DNA of 64,000 bases from Burkholderia sp. 8Y (lineage in GTDB: Bacteria; Pseudomonadota; Gammaproteobacteria; Burkholderiales; Burkholderiaceae), in NCBI RefSeq assembly GCF_902506145.1, contig NZ_LR733520.1, forward strand, positions 1,439,976 to 1,503,975. The letters are read 5' to 3'. Position 1 is the stretch's first letter. Every line of letters begins with the position of its first letter. Shown here in pieces: positions 53,361-62,213 of this stretch. Below the pieces are notes generated by a model that worked only from the letters and a program-made list of their open reading frames with translations, was not told where the DNA came from and searched no databases. A program made the position numbers and the translations under genes.

Positions 53361-54131
53361 GTGGACGGAACCATGAGCGCGAAAGTCGCAGTCATCACCG
53401 GAGCGGGACGCGGGCTTGGACGCAGCGCGGCGCTGAAGCTCGCGCAACAGGGCGTGGGCATCATCGGCACGTGGAACAGCGACGCTGCGGCTGCGGAAGC
53501 CGTGGCCGGTGAAATCGAGGAGTTCGGCTGCAAGTGCGCGATGCTCGAACTCGACGTCGCCCGCAGCGAAACCTTCGGCGCCTTCGCCGACGAGGTGTGC
53601 AAGGCGCTCGAACAGTCGTTCGATCGCACGAACTTCGACTTCCTCGTGAACAACGCGGGAATCGGCATACACGCCGCTTTCGCCGACACGACGCCCGAGC
53701 AGTTCGACCAGCTCGTGAATATTCACCTGAAAGGACCGTTCTTTCTGACGCAGGCGCTGCTGCCGTTCCTGCACGAAGAAGGCAGCATCGTCAACGTGTC
53801 GAGCGGGCTGACGCGTTTTGCTTTGCCAGGATACGCGGCCTATGCGGCCATGAAAGGCGGCGTCGAGGTGCTGACCCGCTATCTCGCGAAGGAGCTCGGT
53901 CCGCATGGCATCACGGTCAATGCCATCGCGCCGGGCGCGATCGAGACGGATTTCGGCGGCGGCGTCGTGCGCGACAACCAGGAGGTGAACGAATTCGTCG
54001 CGCAGAACACGGCGCTCGGGCGCGTGGGCCTGCCGGACGATATCGGCGGCGCGATCGCGGCGATGCTCTCGGACGGCAATCGGTGGATGACGGCGCAGCG
54101 CGTCGAGGTATCGGGCGGGATGTTCATCTGA
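53361..54131 (+). CDS. Short-chain dehydrogenase/reductase
   Basis: A 256-residue NAD(P)-dependent oxidoreductase with the classical SDR layout: TGAGRGLGRS near residue 14, NNAG near 98, the catalytic Ser-Tyr-Lys (VSSGLTRFALPGYAAYAAMKGG) and PGAIETDFGG. It is closest to the SDR group with 3-oxoacyl-ACP-reductase-like members; the substrate is not visible. GTG at 53361 is favoured because AGGAG lies six bases upstream; ATG four codons later is an alternative. A run of AACGCA-type repeats at 53312-53347 precedes it. Confidence 0.85.
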   Translation: MDGTMSAKVAVITGAGRGLGRSAALKLAQQGVGIIGTWNSDAAAAEAVAGEIEEFGCKCAMLELDVARSETFGAFADEVCKALEQSFDRTNFDFLVNNAGIGIHAAFADTTPEQFDQLVNIHLKGPFFLTQALLPFLHEEGSIVNVSSGLTRFALPGYAAYAAMKGGVEVLTRYLAKELGPHGITVNAIAPGAIETDFGGGVVRDNQEVNEFVAQNTALGRVGLPDDIGGAIAAMLSDGNRWMTAQRVEVSGGMFI

Positions 54132-54162
54132 CGGGCAGCATTTGGGGGGAACATTGGCGCAA

Positions 54163-54197
54163 AAAAAAAACCGGACGCCGAGGCGTCCGGTTTTCTG
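54163..54197. terminator. Strong bidirectional terminator
   Basis: A 13-bp perfect stem (AAAACCGGACGCC / GGCGTCCGGTTTT) with a 2-nt centre, flanked by A10 and TTTT. It separates the convergent SDR and porin genes. Confidence 0.9.
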
Positions 54198-54212
54198 TGA
54201 AGCAAGTGCGGC

Positions 54213-55460
54213 TTAGAACCGGTGGATAATACCCACGCCTGCGCCGAACATATTGCGCGTTGCCGAAGGCACGCCTTGGAAGCCGTCGCCGAGCGTCGCG
54301 TTGGCGGTCACCTGATGGCCCGCCGTGTTGCCCGTCGGCGCCGAGAGCGTATTGCCGTTGGCGCGCTGGTACGCTTCGAGCGCGTAGAAGCCCGTGCGCT
54401 TCGAGAGCGAGTAGTACTGCGACAGGTTGAACTGGTGATACGACGCCGCGCTCGTGATGCCGTTCGCCTTGCTCGTCCACGTATAGCTGTAGCCCGCCCC
54501 GAAGTCCCATGCCGACGATGCCTTCCAGTGCAGCACCGTGCCCGCCGTGTTGAAGATTGCTTCGTCGGTGAAAAGCGAGTTGGCGCCCGGGATGTACTGG
54601 ACGTTCGAGTACGTCACGGAGATGTCCCACGCGCTGTTGAACGCGTAGCCGCCCGCGACGGCGAAGCGGTTCTGCGCCTGTGCGCGCTGATAGCCCGCGG
54701 TCAGCGCGGAGACGCCCGGCTGGCCCGAGCCATCGGTCGCCGTGGTGCTGTTGACGACGGCCGAGCTGCCGCTATAGATGCCGCCGCCGTTGGCCGCATT
54801 GTTGAAGCGTTCGAACGCGACCGTCATCCCGACCGGACCCTGCGCGTACTGCACCGCCGCCGACCACGCCGAGCCCTGATAGGCGCTGCCCGGCACGCCT
54901 GCGAACGAGTATGAGCCGCTGACCGTGAAGCCATAGACCTTCGGCGACGTGTACACGACCGAGTTGTTCGCCCGGTAGATCGTGTCCATGTTGTCGATAT
55001 CGCCGGGGTGCGCACCGAAGTAGCCAGTCAGCCAGTTCGTCGGGCTATACGGCGACAGCAGCGTGTAGTAGGACGTGTACTGACGGCCCAACGTCAACGT
55101 ACCGTAGTTCGCGTTGGTGAGACCGACCCATGCCTGACGGCCGAACATCGCGTTGGTGAACTGCTGACCGCCGCTATTAATATCGAAGCCCGATTCGAGC
55201 TGGAAAATGGCCTTGTTGCCGCCGCCGAGATCTTCCGCGCCCTTCAGACCGAAGCGGCTGCCAGCCCAGATGCCCGAGGCCATCTTGACGTTGGAGCGGC
55301 CCGGTGTGCTGCGCGCGAGGTTCGTCTGGCTGTTCTGATAGACGATCGAATCGTCGACGATACCGTACAGCGTCACGCTGCTCTGCGCGAACGCCGGCGC
55401 GGCGGCTGCGAATGCGGTCGCGGCGATGACGGCAGCCCTGGTCATTTTGAAACCCTTCAT
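54213..55460 (-). CDS. Gram-negative outer-membrane porin (OmpC-like, Burkholderia type)
   Basis: A 415-residue porin: signal peptide cut after AFA (residue 25), then QSSVTLYGIVDDSIVYQN and the 16-strand beta-barrel pattern with alternating aromatic residues and the final strand NMFGAGVGIIHRF ending in Phe. GFDINSGGQQF and RQYTSYY lie in the constriction-loop area. It is the general diffusion porin type of Burkholderiales. AGAGGAG precedes the ATG. Confidence 0.93.
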   Translation of the reverse strand: MKGFKMTRAAVIAATAFAAAAPAFAQSSVTLYGIVDDSIVYQNSQTNLARSTPGRSNVKMASGIWAGSRFGLKGAEDLGGGNKAIFQLESGFDINSGGQQFTNAMFGRQAWVGLTNANYGTLTLGRQYTSYYTLLSPYSPTNWLTGYFGAHPGDIDNMDTIYRANNSVVYTSPKVYGFTVSGSYSFAGVPGSAYQGSAWSAAVQYAQGPVGMTVAFERFNNAANGGGIYSGSSAVVNSTTATDGSGQPGVSALTAGYQRAQAQNRFAVAGGYAFNSAWDISVTYSNVQYIPGANSLFTDEAIFNTAGTVLHWKASSAWDFGAGYSYTWTSKANGITSAASYHQFNLSQYYSLSKRTGFYALEAYQRANGNTLSAPTGNTAGHQVTANATLGDGFQGVPSATRNMFGAGVGIIHRF

Positions 55461-55989
55461 TTCTTCTCCTCTTGCTTTGTGCGGTATGAGCGAACTCTTC
55501 GTGGCCGACGCTGGAACCGGTGCGCAACCGCCCCGCGAGCGCGACTTTTATCGCTGGCAAGTGTATGGCTTGCGGATGGAATCCGAAAGAATCGTGAACA
55601 TTGGTGTCTTTTTTTTTCACCGTGTGGTTAACCAGTATTTGCTTGAGCGCAAATATTTGGCAACCGGGCACGAAACTGACAGAGAACCAACGCCCGGCGG
55701 GCGCGCGGGCGTCGGCTGGGAGGCGGCGTCGCTGAGTCGTCGGAGACGAAACGGGCGCAAACGCTTGCCGGAAAAGGATCGCGGAGAAGCAGAAGAAAGG
55801 CTCGCCTTGCGCGAGCCTGCGGGAAAGGTACGCATCGCGCTCGCGCCCGATGCGCCGGGCGTCTACGCTCCGGGCGACACGACGAAGCAAGCGCCAGAGC
55901 GAAGCGCGCGCAGGCTAACCGTAAGCGCGCAAGCACCACGCCAGCGCGCCCGCCGGCTCGGAAAGCTCGACGCAAAGAACGTTACGGTT
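55461..55989. other. 530-bp region upstream of the porin gene
   Basis: No gene; it contains the porin promoter and a hairpin at 55798-55818. The frames that cross it have no ribosome sites. Confidence 0.5.
55798..55818 (-). terminator. Rho-independent terminator on the minus strand
   Basis: AGGCTCGC and GCGAGCCT pair perfectly around 5 nt; on the minus strand the stem is followed by TTTCTTCTG. It could end the 99-residue gene's transcript about 170 bp upstream. Confidence 0.6.
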
Positions 55990-56289
55990 CTACTGTTCGA
56001 TTCGCGAGCGCAATTCCCGCGCGGTTTCGAGCAGACCCTCGTATCCCGAGCGGGCGTGCGAAGGCAGATCGGGATCGCCGACGAGCGTGCCGAGCGTCTC
56101 GATCAGGCTGTACAGGATGCCTTTTGCCGCGCCTGCGGCCATTCGTCCCGCGGCGACGGATTCATCGACGTGCGTGATGGCGGCATCGAAATGCTCGAGC
56201 TCGGGATGCGCTGCGTCGAGGTTCGATGAAACGGGGCGTGGCTCGCGAGGATCACTCGGATCATGCGGCTGTGACGGGTCGTTGTTCAT
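55990..56289 (-). CDS. Hypothetical protein, 99 aa
   Basis: A soluble, acidic protein with a polar N-terminal (MNNDPSQPHDPSDPREPRP) and an all-helical C-terminal half (AAKGILYSLIETLGTLVG, then GLLETARELRSRIE). GGAAGG precedes the ATG. Not recognised. Confidence 0.6.
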   Translation of the reverse strand: MNNDPSQPHDPSDPREPRPVSSNLDAAHPELEHFDAAITHVDESVAAGRMAAGAAKGILYSLIETLGTLVGDPDLPSHARSGYEGLLETARELRSRIEQ

Positions 56290-56379
56290 GATGATCTGCC
56301 TTCCTGGCTGTGGACCCTTTCTGTATAACGCTGCCGCGCGATGGCCGCAATCCGGTCACACCGCGCCGCAGTGTCGCGG

Positions 56380-57561
56380 TCACGACGCCGGCAACTCCTC
56401 CACGGGCACGATCCGATGCACGCGCCGGCCCTCGCCCGGATGCGACGCGGCCGCGCCATGCGGCAGGCCATGCTCCATCAGGAGCGCGCGCAGCTCGTTG
56501 ATGACCGGAAAGACTTCGTGGTTATGATCCGCGCCCTGCCGGTCGTGCGCCTCCTGCTCGCGCTCCACGATCCACCGGTCTTCCTTGAAAATGCGCTCGG
56601 TGAACCACACGAGCAGCGGCCACGCGATATCGAGCAGGCCGGAGATTTTTGGGCGGCGGATCGACAACAGGCCGAAGGTGCGGTTGGTGCGCTGCTCGGC
56701 ATCGAGCGGCACGTAGGCGATCCACAGGTCCATCACCATGGTCTCGTCACTCGTGCGGATCTTGAGCGTCTGGTACGGATAATCGGTGCGGACGGTCATC
56801 ACGTCCTTCTGCGGCGCGTCCGGCTTGTCGCCCTGCTTCTCGGCCTGCTTCTCGCCGCGCTTCTGCCCGAACACGAGCGCCTCGCCGATCGGCTGCTTGC
56901 CCGCCTCGCGCGCGAAGGTGTAGTCGACTTCGATCCAGTCTTCGCCCCGGCGACGCCCGAGCGAACGCGCCCGCATGCTGCCCATCTGCCGCCGATGCAG
57001 AAACTGATGATTCATGTCCATCAGGTTCTCGTGCATGAACGTGTAGTGGCACTTCACCTCGCGGCCGAAGCGGCGCGTCTTGTAAGCCTTGTCGGCTGCG
57101 CTCACGAGCGACGGAAACTTCGCGGCGGCGGCGAGCTGCGGATCGCCCGTGAAGACGAACACGAGCCCCGCTTCCTCGCGGCACGGATACGCGCGCACGC
57201 CGTTGGGCAGGCGCTCGCGGCCGAGATAGGGGATGTCGGTGCAGCGGCCGGTGCAGTCGTAGGTCCAGCCGTGATAGCAGCAGCGAATCGATTCGCCATC
57301 CACGACGCCCGCCGATAGCGGCACTTGCCGATGCGCGCAGCGATCTTCGAGCGCGAACACGTTGCCCGAATCCGGGCGCACGAGCACGATCGGATCCCCC
57401 GCGAAGCGCACGGCGTGCGCGTGGCCGCGCTTCACTTCGTGCGACCATGCGAGCGGATACCAGTGATCGGGATGAATGTCGATGCGGCGCAAGTCGCGCG
57501 GGCTTCCGGGCGCATCGGTTGAAGCGGCATCCTCATCGCCTTGCGGCAACGCTGCGTGCAT
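56380..57561 (-). CDS. Rieske [2Fe-2S] oxygenase alpha subunit, VanA/PaO-like
   Basis: A 393-residue oxygenase. The Rieske site is C75/H77 (RCAHRQVPLS) and C94/H97 (CCYHGW). The mononuclear-iron site follows with ENLMDMNHQFLH, two His in the usual facial-triad setting. The last third is of the phenylpropionate-dioxygenase-like domain type with a Lys/Gln-rich insertion (EKQAEKQGDK). It should hydroxylate or demethylate an aromatic or related substrate; a reductase gene is not adjacent. The start at 57561 (MHAALPQ) is chosen by the first Met after the GC-rich spacer; a ribosome site (GGAGGCG) is upstream. Confidence 0.85.
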   Translation of the reverse strand: MHAALPQGDEDAASTDAPGSPRDLRRIDIHPDHWYPLAWSHEVKRGHAHAVRFAGDPIVLVRPDSGNVFALEDRCAHRQVPLSAGVVDGESIRCCYHGWTYDCTGRCTDIPYLGRERLPNGVRAYPCREEAGLVFVFTGDPQLAAAAKFPSLVSAADKAYKTRRFGREVKCHYTFMHENLMDMNHQFLHRRQMGSMRARSLGRRRGEDWIEVDYTFAREAGKQPIGEALVFGQKRGEKQAEKQGDKPDAPQKDVMTVRTDYPYQTLKIRTSDETMVMDLWIAYVPLDAEQRTNRTFGLLSIRRPKISGLLDIAWPLLVWFTERIFKEDRWIVEREQEAHDRQGADHNHEVFPVINELRALLMEHGLPHGAAASHPGEGRRVHRIVPVEELPAS

Positions 57562-58019
57562 GTGAAACGCCTCCGGTAGAGGGAGATCGGGTGACGCGCC
57601 CGTCAAAGCAGCGCAAGAAACGACGCACAAACGATCCCCGCAGTCTACACGGCGAGGCGGGTTTCGGCGCGGGTGGAAAGGCACGCGGCGGCGGGTTGGA
57701 GGGCGGGGTTTGAGCGGTGCGTTTTTTCGGTGTGTCGCTGCCGTGCGTCGCTGCCGTGCGTCTCTGCGGCGTGTCTCTCCGGTGCGTCTTTCCGGCGCGT
57801 CTTTGCGGCGTGTCTCTGCGGGGCGCCTCTGCCGTGCGCCTCTGCCGTGCGTCTCTGCCGGGCGTCTCTGCCGGGCGTCTCTGCGGCGTGTCTCTGCCGT
57901 GCGTCTCTGCGGCGCGTCTTTTGTCGTACGTCTCTTACGCTAGGTGTCAGCTGCGCTTAACAACGACACGTCTCAGCCCCACTTAGCATCCCCACCTCAC
58001 CGGAAGCACGAAGACCCGC
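57562..58019. other. Spacer with short tandem repeats
   Basis: About 460 bp without a gene. The first 150 bp hold the promoter of the oxygenase gene; the middle is a 12-bp repeat array (see separate entry). Confidence 0.5.
57729..57945. repeat. 12-bp tandem repeat array
   Basis: Some 17-18 imperfect copies of TGCGTCTCTGCC with substitutions at the second G/C positions. The period of 12 keeps reading frames open (frames rich in CVSLRR-type peptides), which explains coding-looking ORFs here. Confidence 0.85.
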
Positions 58020-58652
58020 CTACGCCCGTCCATCCTTCACGAATACAAGACTAAAGTTGTTCGCCGGCATGGGGACGACTTCGGCGAGCGTGAACCGCGC
58101 GTCGCGCCCGAGCGTCTCGACGGCTTCCAGGTCGCGCACGCCCCAGCGCGGATCGGTGGCGCGCAGCTGAGCATCGAATGCTTCGTTGCTCGGCGCAGTG
58201 TGCGCCCCGTTGCGCCGATATGGTCCGTACAGGTACAGTACGCCCCCCGCAGCGAGACGCTCGGCCGCGCCTCGAAAGAGCGCCTCGGCCGCTTCCCACG
58301 GCGCGATGTGGATCATGTTGATGCAGACGATGGCCGCCACTTCGCCGATGCCCCAGTCGCTGCCCGTCACATCGATGGCAAGCGGCGCGGCGAGGTTGAC
58401 AAGGCGCGCATGCGTGCGCCACGCGGCGATGGAATCGCGGGCAGCGGCGTCGGGATCGCTCGGTTGCCAGACGATGTGAGGCAGCGCCGCCGCGCAATGC
58501 ACCGCATGCTGGCCGGTGCCGCTCGCGATTTCGAGGACGACGCCGTTTCGCGGCAGCACGCGGGCAAGGACCGTTAGAATCGCATCGCGATTGCGTTCGG
58601 CGGCGGGCGCCCGGCGGCGCACGCTGGCTTCGGAATGGGATGGAGTTTGCAT
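58020..58652 (-). CDS. DUF938 SAM-dependent methyltransferase-like protein
   Basis: A 210-residue protein with a class I methyltransferase fold: VVLEIASGTGQHAVHCAAAL (motif I) near residue 40, ICINMIHIAPWEAAEALFRG and LYLYGPYRRNG. The DUF938 family is widespread; its target is unknown. The ATG at 58652 lacks a strong ribosome site, and other in-frame starts upstream are possible. Confidence 0.75.
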   Translation of the reverse strand: MQTPSHSEASVRRRAPAAERNRDAILTVLARVLPRNGVVLEIASGTGQHAVHCAAALPHIVWQPSDPDAAARDSIAAWRTHARLVNLAAPLAIDVTGSDWGIGEVAAIVCINMIHIAPWEAAEALFRGAAERLAAGGVLYLYGPYRRNGAHTAPSNEAFDAQLRATDPRWGVRDLEAVETLGRDARFTLAEVVPMPANNFSLVFVKDGRA

Positions 58653-58988
58653 CAGGAGTGGCCGTGCAATTGCGGAGGGTCGCAGCGAGACTAAGCGCGC
58701 GCGTGCCCCGGCGTCAAGCGGTGAAAGATCGGTGACGAAGCCGTAATGAAGCCGGCGATCAAGCGCCGCAACGCCGTGGCGCGGAACATGCTGCCGGGGC
58801 TGACCATCGCCACAAGCAGCCGCCCAGGCGCGGCGCGTCATCAAACCTGTGTATGCTGCCGATGATCCGGCATGCGCCCAACGCCATCCGCGCGCTCAGC
58901 CCGCAGTCCTGGCGAATCCGGGCGCAGGCGCGGCACAAGAGGCATCACGACGAAACGGCGCGCCCGCGCGCCCGACACGGAGCGAAAC
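58653..58988. other. Divergent promoter region
   Basis: No gene of its own. The frames from both neighbours extend into it without ribosome sites. Confidence 0.4.
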
Positions 58989-59543
58989 ATGCAGCAGGAT
59001 CCGAATCAGAACCCGCGCGAAACCGAGCGCGAAGGCCCCGACGAAGAGACCATCGCGTTCGCGAACGAAGTCTTCAACGCCGCGCGCCGGGGCGACGCCG
59101 CGCTTCTCGGAGCCTGGCTGGACAAGGGCCTGCCGCCGAACCTGCGCAATGACAAAGGCGACAGCCTCGTCATGCTCGCGAGCTACCACGGCCACGCCGA
59201 CGCTGTGCGCGTGCTACTCGAACACAACGCCGATCCGGAGATGCGCAACGACAACGGCCAGACGCCGATTGCCGGCGCGGCGTTCAAGGGCTTCATCGAT
59301 GTCGTGCAAACGCTGCTCGACCACGGCGCGGACGTCGAAGGCGCATCGCCCGATGGCCGTACCGCGCTGATGATCGCGGCCATGTTCAACCGCGTCGAGA
59401 TTCTTGATCTGCTGATCGCGCGCGGCGCGAATCCAGACGCACGCGATCAGGGCGGTTCGTCCGCGCGCGAAGCCGCCGCGAAAATGGGCGCCTCCGACAC
59501 GGCGGCGCGGCTCGCGGATCATCCCGCGCCGCGCGGCGCATGA
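58989..59543 (+). CDS. Ankyrin-repeat protein
   Basis: A 184-residue soluble protein. After a charged leader it has four ankyrin repeats: DAALLGAWLDKGLPPNLRND, then DSLVMLASYHGHADAVRVLL, then QTPIAGAAFKGFIDVVQTLL, then RTALMIAAMFNRVEILDLLI. Ankyrin proteins bind partner proteins; in Burkholderiales small ones like this often accompany catalase or redox genes, but none is adjacent. The ATG at 58989 has GAGCGAAAC upstream. Confidence 0.88.
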   Translation: MQQDPNQNPRETEREGPDEETIAFANEVFNAARRGDAALLGAWLDKGLPPNLRNDKGDSLVMLASYHGHADAVRVLLEHNADPEMRNDNGQTPIAGAAFKGFIDVVQTLLDHGADVEGASPDGRTALMIAAMFNRVEILDLLIARGANPDARDQGGSSAREAAAKMGASDTAARLADHPAPRGA

Positions 59544-59670
59544 GCGCGTGGAGCGAGTACGGCGAACGGAGCGCACGGAGCGAACGGAGCGGACGCGGGC
59601 GCGGGCGCGCATCGCGTCCATCGACACGAACAGAAACTGGAAGGCGGCCCGGACACATGGAGCGTTTGTG

Positions 59671-60867
59671 ATGGCAGGCGGTATTTCGCATCGAGGCGAT
59701 GCGTCGTCGGTCGGCGCGGCCGCCCTCGTGCCGGCTTTTTCGATCGAACACGCGGCGACGCGACTGCTCGCGCTGTTATTCGCGGTCGTCGCACGCGTAC
59801 GCGCGCTGCGGCTTTCCACCGTCCTCGTCATGCTCGGCGCGTGCAGCCTCTCGGCCTGCTCGGTCTTTCAGACGCCCGCGCCCATCGTCGAGCACTCGTA
59901 CATTCCGGGGCCGAGCGAAACCGAATCCACCGAGCCCGAAGAACCCGCGCCGGTCGTCGCCGCGCCGGAGCCCGCGTCCGCGGCAAAGCCAGCGCCCGCG
60001 CCGAAGCCAAAGCGCCGCGTGGTGAAGCCCAAGCCGCCGGAGCCGGTCGTGACGCCGCCGCCGGAGCCGCCCGAGCCGCCGCCTCCGCCGCAGATCATCT
60101 CGACGCGCCTCATGCAGCACGACCAGCTTCACGGCGTGCTCGATGCCGAAGTTCAGCGTCCCGACGGCAAAGTGGTCGGCCGCGCGGTCGATCTGTATGT
60201 CGATACGTCCTCGAGACCCAAGCTGCTGATGGTCAACTTGTCGGGCTTTCTCGGCATCGGCGATCGCAAGGTCAACTTCCCGTGGACGGCGTTCCGCTTC
60301 ACGCCGAACTCGAAGACCGCGCCGATCACCTTCCTGCCACCGCCGCCGCCCGCGAAGGGCAAGCCGGCGGCGGACGCGGTGCCGAAGCCGCAGCCCATCA
60401 ACGAGGCGCCGGCCAATTTCGTGCAGCTCGTCGATTCGACGGTCACGCAGAAAAATGGCGCGCGCATCGGCCGGGTGGTGGACGTGCTGGTCGATTCGCA
60501 GGCGCAGCCGCAGGCGCTCGTCGTCGATCTATCCAGCTCGCTCGCCGGCGAAAAGCGCCACGTCGCGGCGAACTGGGGCGACCTGCACGTGGTGTCGCGC
60601 AACAAGCAGCTCGCGCTACAGATGGATTTCAACGACGCGCAACTGAAAGCCGCGCCCACCTATGCGCCCGAGCAGCCGATCAAGATCGTGTCGCCGGCCG
60701 TTCCTGCGCCGGCTTCGTCGGCTGCGGCGAGCGGAGGGGCGAGCGGAGGGGCGAACGGCGCGGCAAATGGCGCGGCGGCGGCTGGCGCGGGCACGTCGGG
60801 CGGCACGACCGCCTCGGGGTCGGTCGCGGCGCAAACGCCGTCTTCCGGCGCGCGCCCGGCCCGATAA
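59671..60867 (+). CDS. Lipoprotein-like protein with two PRC-barrel domains
   Basis: A 398-residue protein. A hydrophobic segment with LSACS at about residues 60-65 suggests a lipoprotein whose true start may lie at the internal Met just before the segment (LVMLGACSLSACS). A Pro/Glu/Lys-rich linker follows. Two PRC-barrel-like modules come next: LMQHDQLHGVLDAEVQRPDG..KVVGRAVDLYVD, and FVQLVDSTVTQKNGARIGRV. A Gly/Ala/Ser-rich tail ends the protein. PRC barrels are small beta domains that bind other proteins; an envelope-scaffold role is a guess. Repeats of ACGGAGCGA-type at 59553-59602 precede it. Confidence 0.6.
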   Translation: MAGGISHRGDASSVGAAALVPAFSIEHAATRLLALLFAVVARVRALRLSTVLVMLGACSLSACSVFQTPAPIVEHSYIPGPSETESTEPEEPAPVVAAPEPASAAKPAPAPKPKRRVVKPKPPEPVVTPPPEPPEPPPPPQIISTRLMQHDQLHGVLDAEVQRPDGKVVGRAVDLYVDTSSRPKLLMVNLSGFLGIGDRKVNFPWTAFRFTPNSKTAPITFLPPPPPAKGKPAADAVPKPQPINEAPANFVQLVDSTVTQKNGARIGRVVDVLVDSQAQPQALVVDLSSSLAGEKRHVAANWGDLHVVSRNKQLALQMDFNDAQLKAAPTYAPEQPIKIVSPAVPAPASSAAASGGASGGANGAANGAAAAGAGTSGGTTASGSVAAQTPSSGARPAR

Positions 60868-60898
60868 CGGATCACGACATGGATAACCGATTCACGAC

Positions 60899-62134
60899 AT
60901 GGTAATTGCACGCAGTCTGCGCGCGCTCGACTGGCTGAACTTCTTCGTCGCCAACGTGCAGACCGGCTTCGGCCCTTTCATCGCTTCGTACCTCGCGGCC
61001 AACAAGTGGACGCAGGGCGAGATCGGCCTGATGCTGTCCGTCGGCACGGTCAGCGCGATGGCGAGCCAGCTTCCCGCGGGCGCGCTCGTCGACGCCATGC
61101 GCAACAAGAAGTTCGCGGCTCTCTCCGCGATCGTCGCGATCATCGCGAGCGCGCTGCTGCTCGCCGCGAGCCCGACCTTCGTCCCGGTCTTCGCGGCCGA
61201 AGTGCTGCACGGCTTCGCGAGCTGCATGCTGGTTCCGGCGATGGCCGCGATCTCGCTCGCGCTCGTCTCGCGCGCCGATCTCGGGGACCGGCTTGGGCGC
61301 AACGCGCGCTGGGCGTCGATCGGCAGCGCGCTCACGGCGGCGCTGATGGGCGCGTTCGGCGAATATCTGTCGCTGCGCTCGGTGTTCTTCCTGACGGCGG
61401 CGCTCGCGCTGCCCGCGATCTTCGCGCTGCGCATGATCCACTACGAAGCCCTTCCCGCCGCGCCGCTCACGCCGGGCAAACCGAAGCTCACGCCGGAGGG
61501 CGAAGAGCGCGAATCGCTGCGCCAATTGCTCAAGGACAAACGCCTGCTGATCTTCGCGGCGTGCGTCGTGCTGTTCCACCTCTCGAACGCCGCGATGCTC
61601 AATCTCGCCGCCGGCGAAGTCACGGCGCACATGGGCGACAACGTTCAACTCGTGATCGCGGCGTGCATCATCGTGCCGCAGTTCATCGTGGCGGCGCTCT
61701 CGCCGTGGGTCGGGCGGCAGGCGCAGAAATGGGGACGCCGTCCCGTGCTGATCCTCGGCTTTTGTGCGCTGCCGGTGCGCGCGCTGCTCTTCGCGGGCGT
61801 GAGCAGTCCGTATCTGCTCGTGCCGGTGCAGATGCTCGACGGCATCAGCGCGGCCGTGTTTGGCGTGATGCTGCCGCTCATCGCCGCCGATGTCGCCGGT
61901 GGACGCGGGCATTACAACCTGACGATCGGCTTCTTCGGCCTCGCGGCGGGCGTCGGCGCGACGCTGTCGACGGCGGCGGCGGGCTTCGCCGCGGACCGCT
62001 TCGGCACGGCGATGAGCTTTTTCGGGCTCGCGGCGGCGGGCGCGATCGCGGTCGCGCTCGTCTGGCTCGCGATGCCGGAAACGCGGGGAGCGGCGGTCGC
62101 GGCGAAGGTGCAGAAGCCGCCGGTCGAGGCTTGA
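60899..62134 (+). CDS. MFS transporter
   Basis: A 411-residue permease with about twelve helices (FVANVQTGFGPFIASYLAAN at the start, GALVDAMRNKKFAAL loop, second half from FAACVVLFHLSN). The substrate is unknown. An 8-codon mini-ORF at 60879-60905 (MDNRFTTW) overlaps the start codon, and the repeat CGACATGG is duplicated around it, so the exact start or a leader effect is uncertain. Confidence 0.82.
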   Translation: MVIARSLRALDWLNFFVANVQTGFGPFIASYLAANKWTQGEIGLMLSVGTVSAMASQLPAGALVDAMRNKKFAALSAIVAIIASALLLAASPTFVPVFAAEVLHGFASCMLVPAMAAISLALVSRADLGDRLGRNARWASIGSALTAALMGAFGEYLSLRSVFFLTAALALPAIFALRMIHYEALPAAPLTPGKPKLTPEGEERESLRQLLKDKRLLIFAACVVLFHLSNAAMLNLAAGEVTAHMGDNVQLVIAACIIVPQFIVAALSPWVGRQAQKWGRRPVLILGFCALPVRALLFAGVSSPYLLVPVQMLDGISAAVFGVMLPLIAADVAGGRGHYNLTIGFFGLAAGVGATLSTAAAGFAADRFGTAMSFFGLAAAGAIAVALVWLAMPETRGAAVAAKVQKPPVEA

Positions 62135-62213
62135 GGACGCGGTGCGAGGCGTCAATTCGTCGGCTTGAGATTGCGAAAGACAGTACGCAGCGGTTCGCTT
62201 ACCGTCGGTTGAT

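Noticed and set aside
57710..57986. Three overlapping plus-strand frames of 77-95 codons
   Set aside because: Generated by the 12-bp repeat, whose period is a multiple of three, so all frames stay open.
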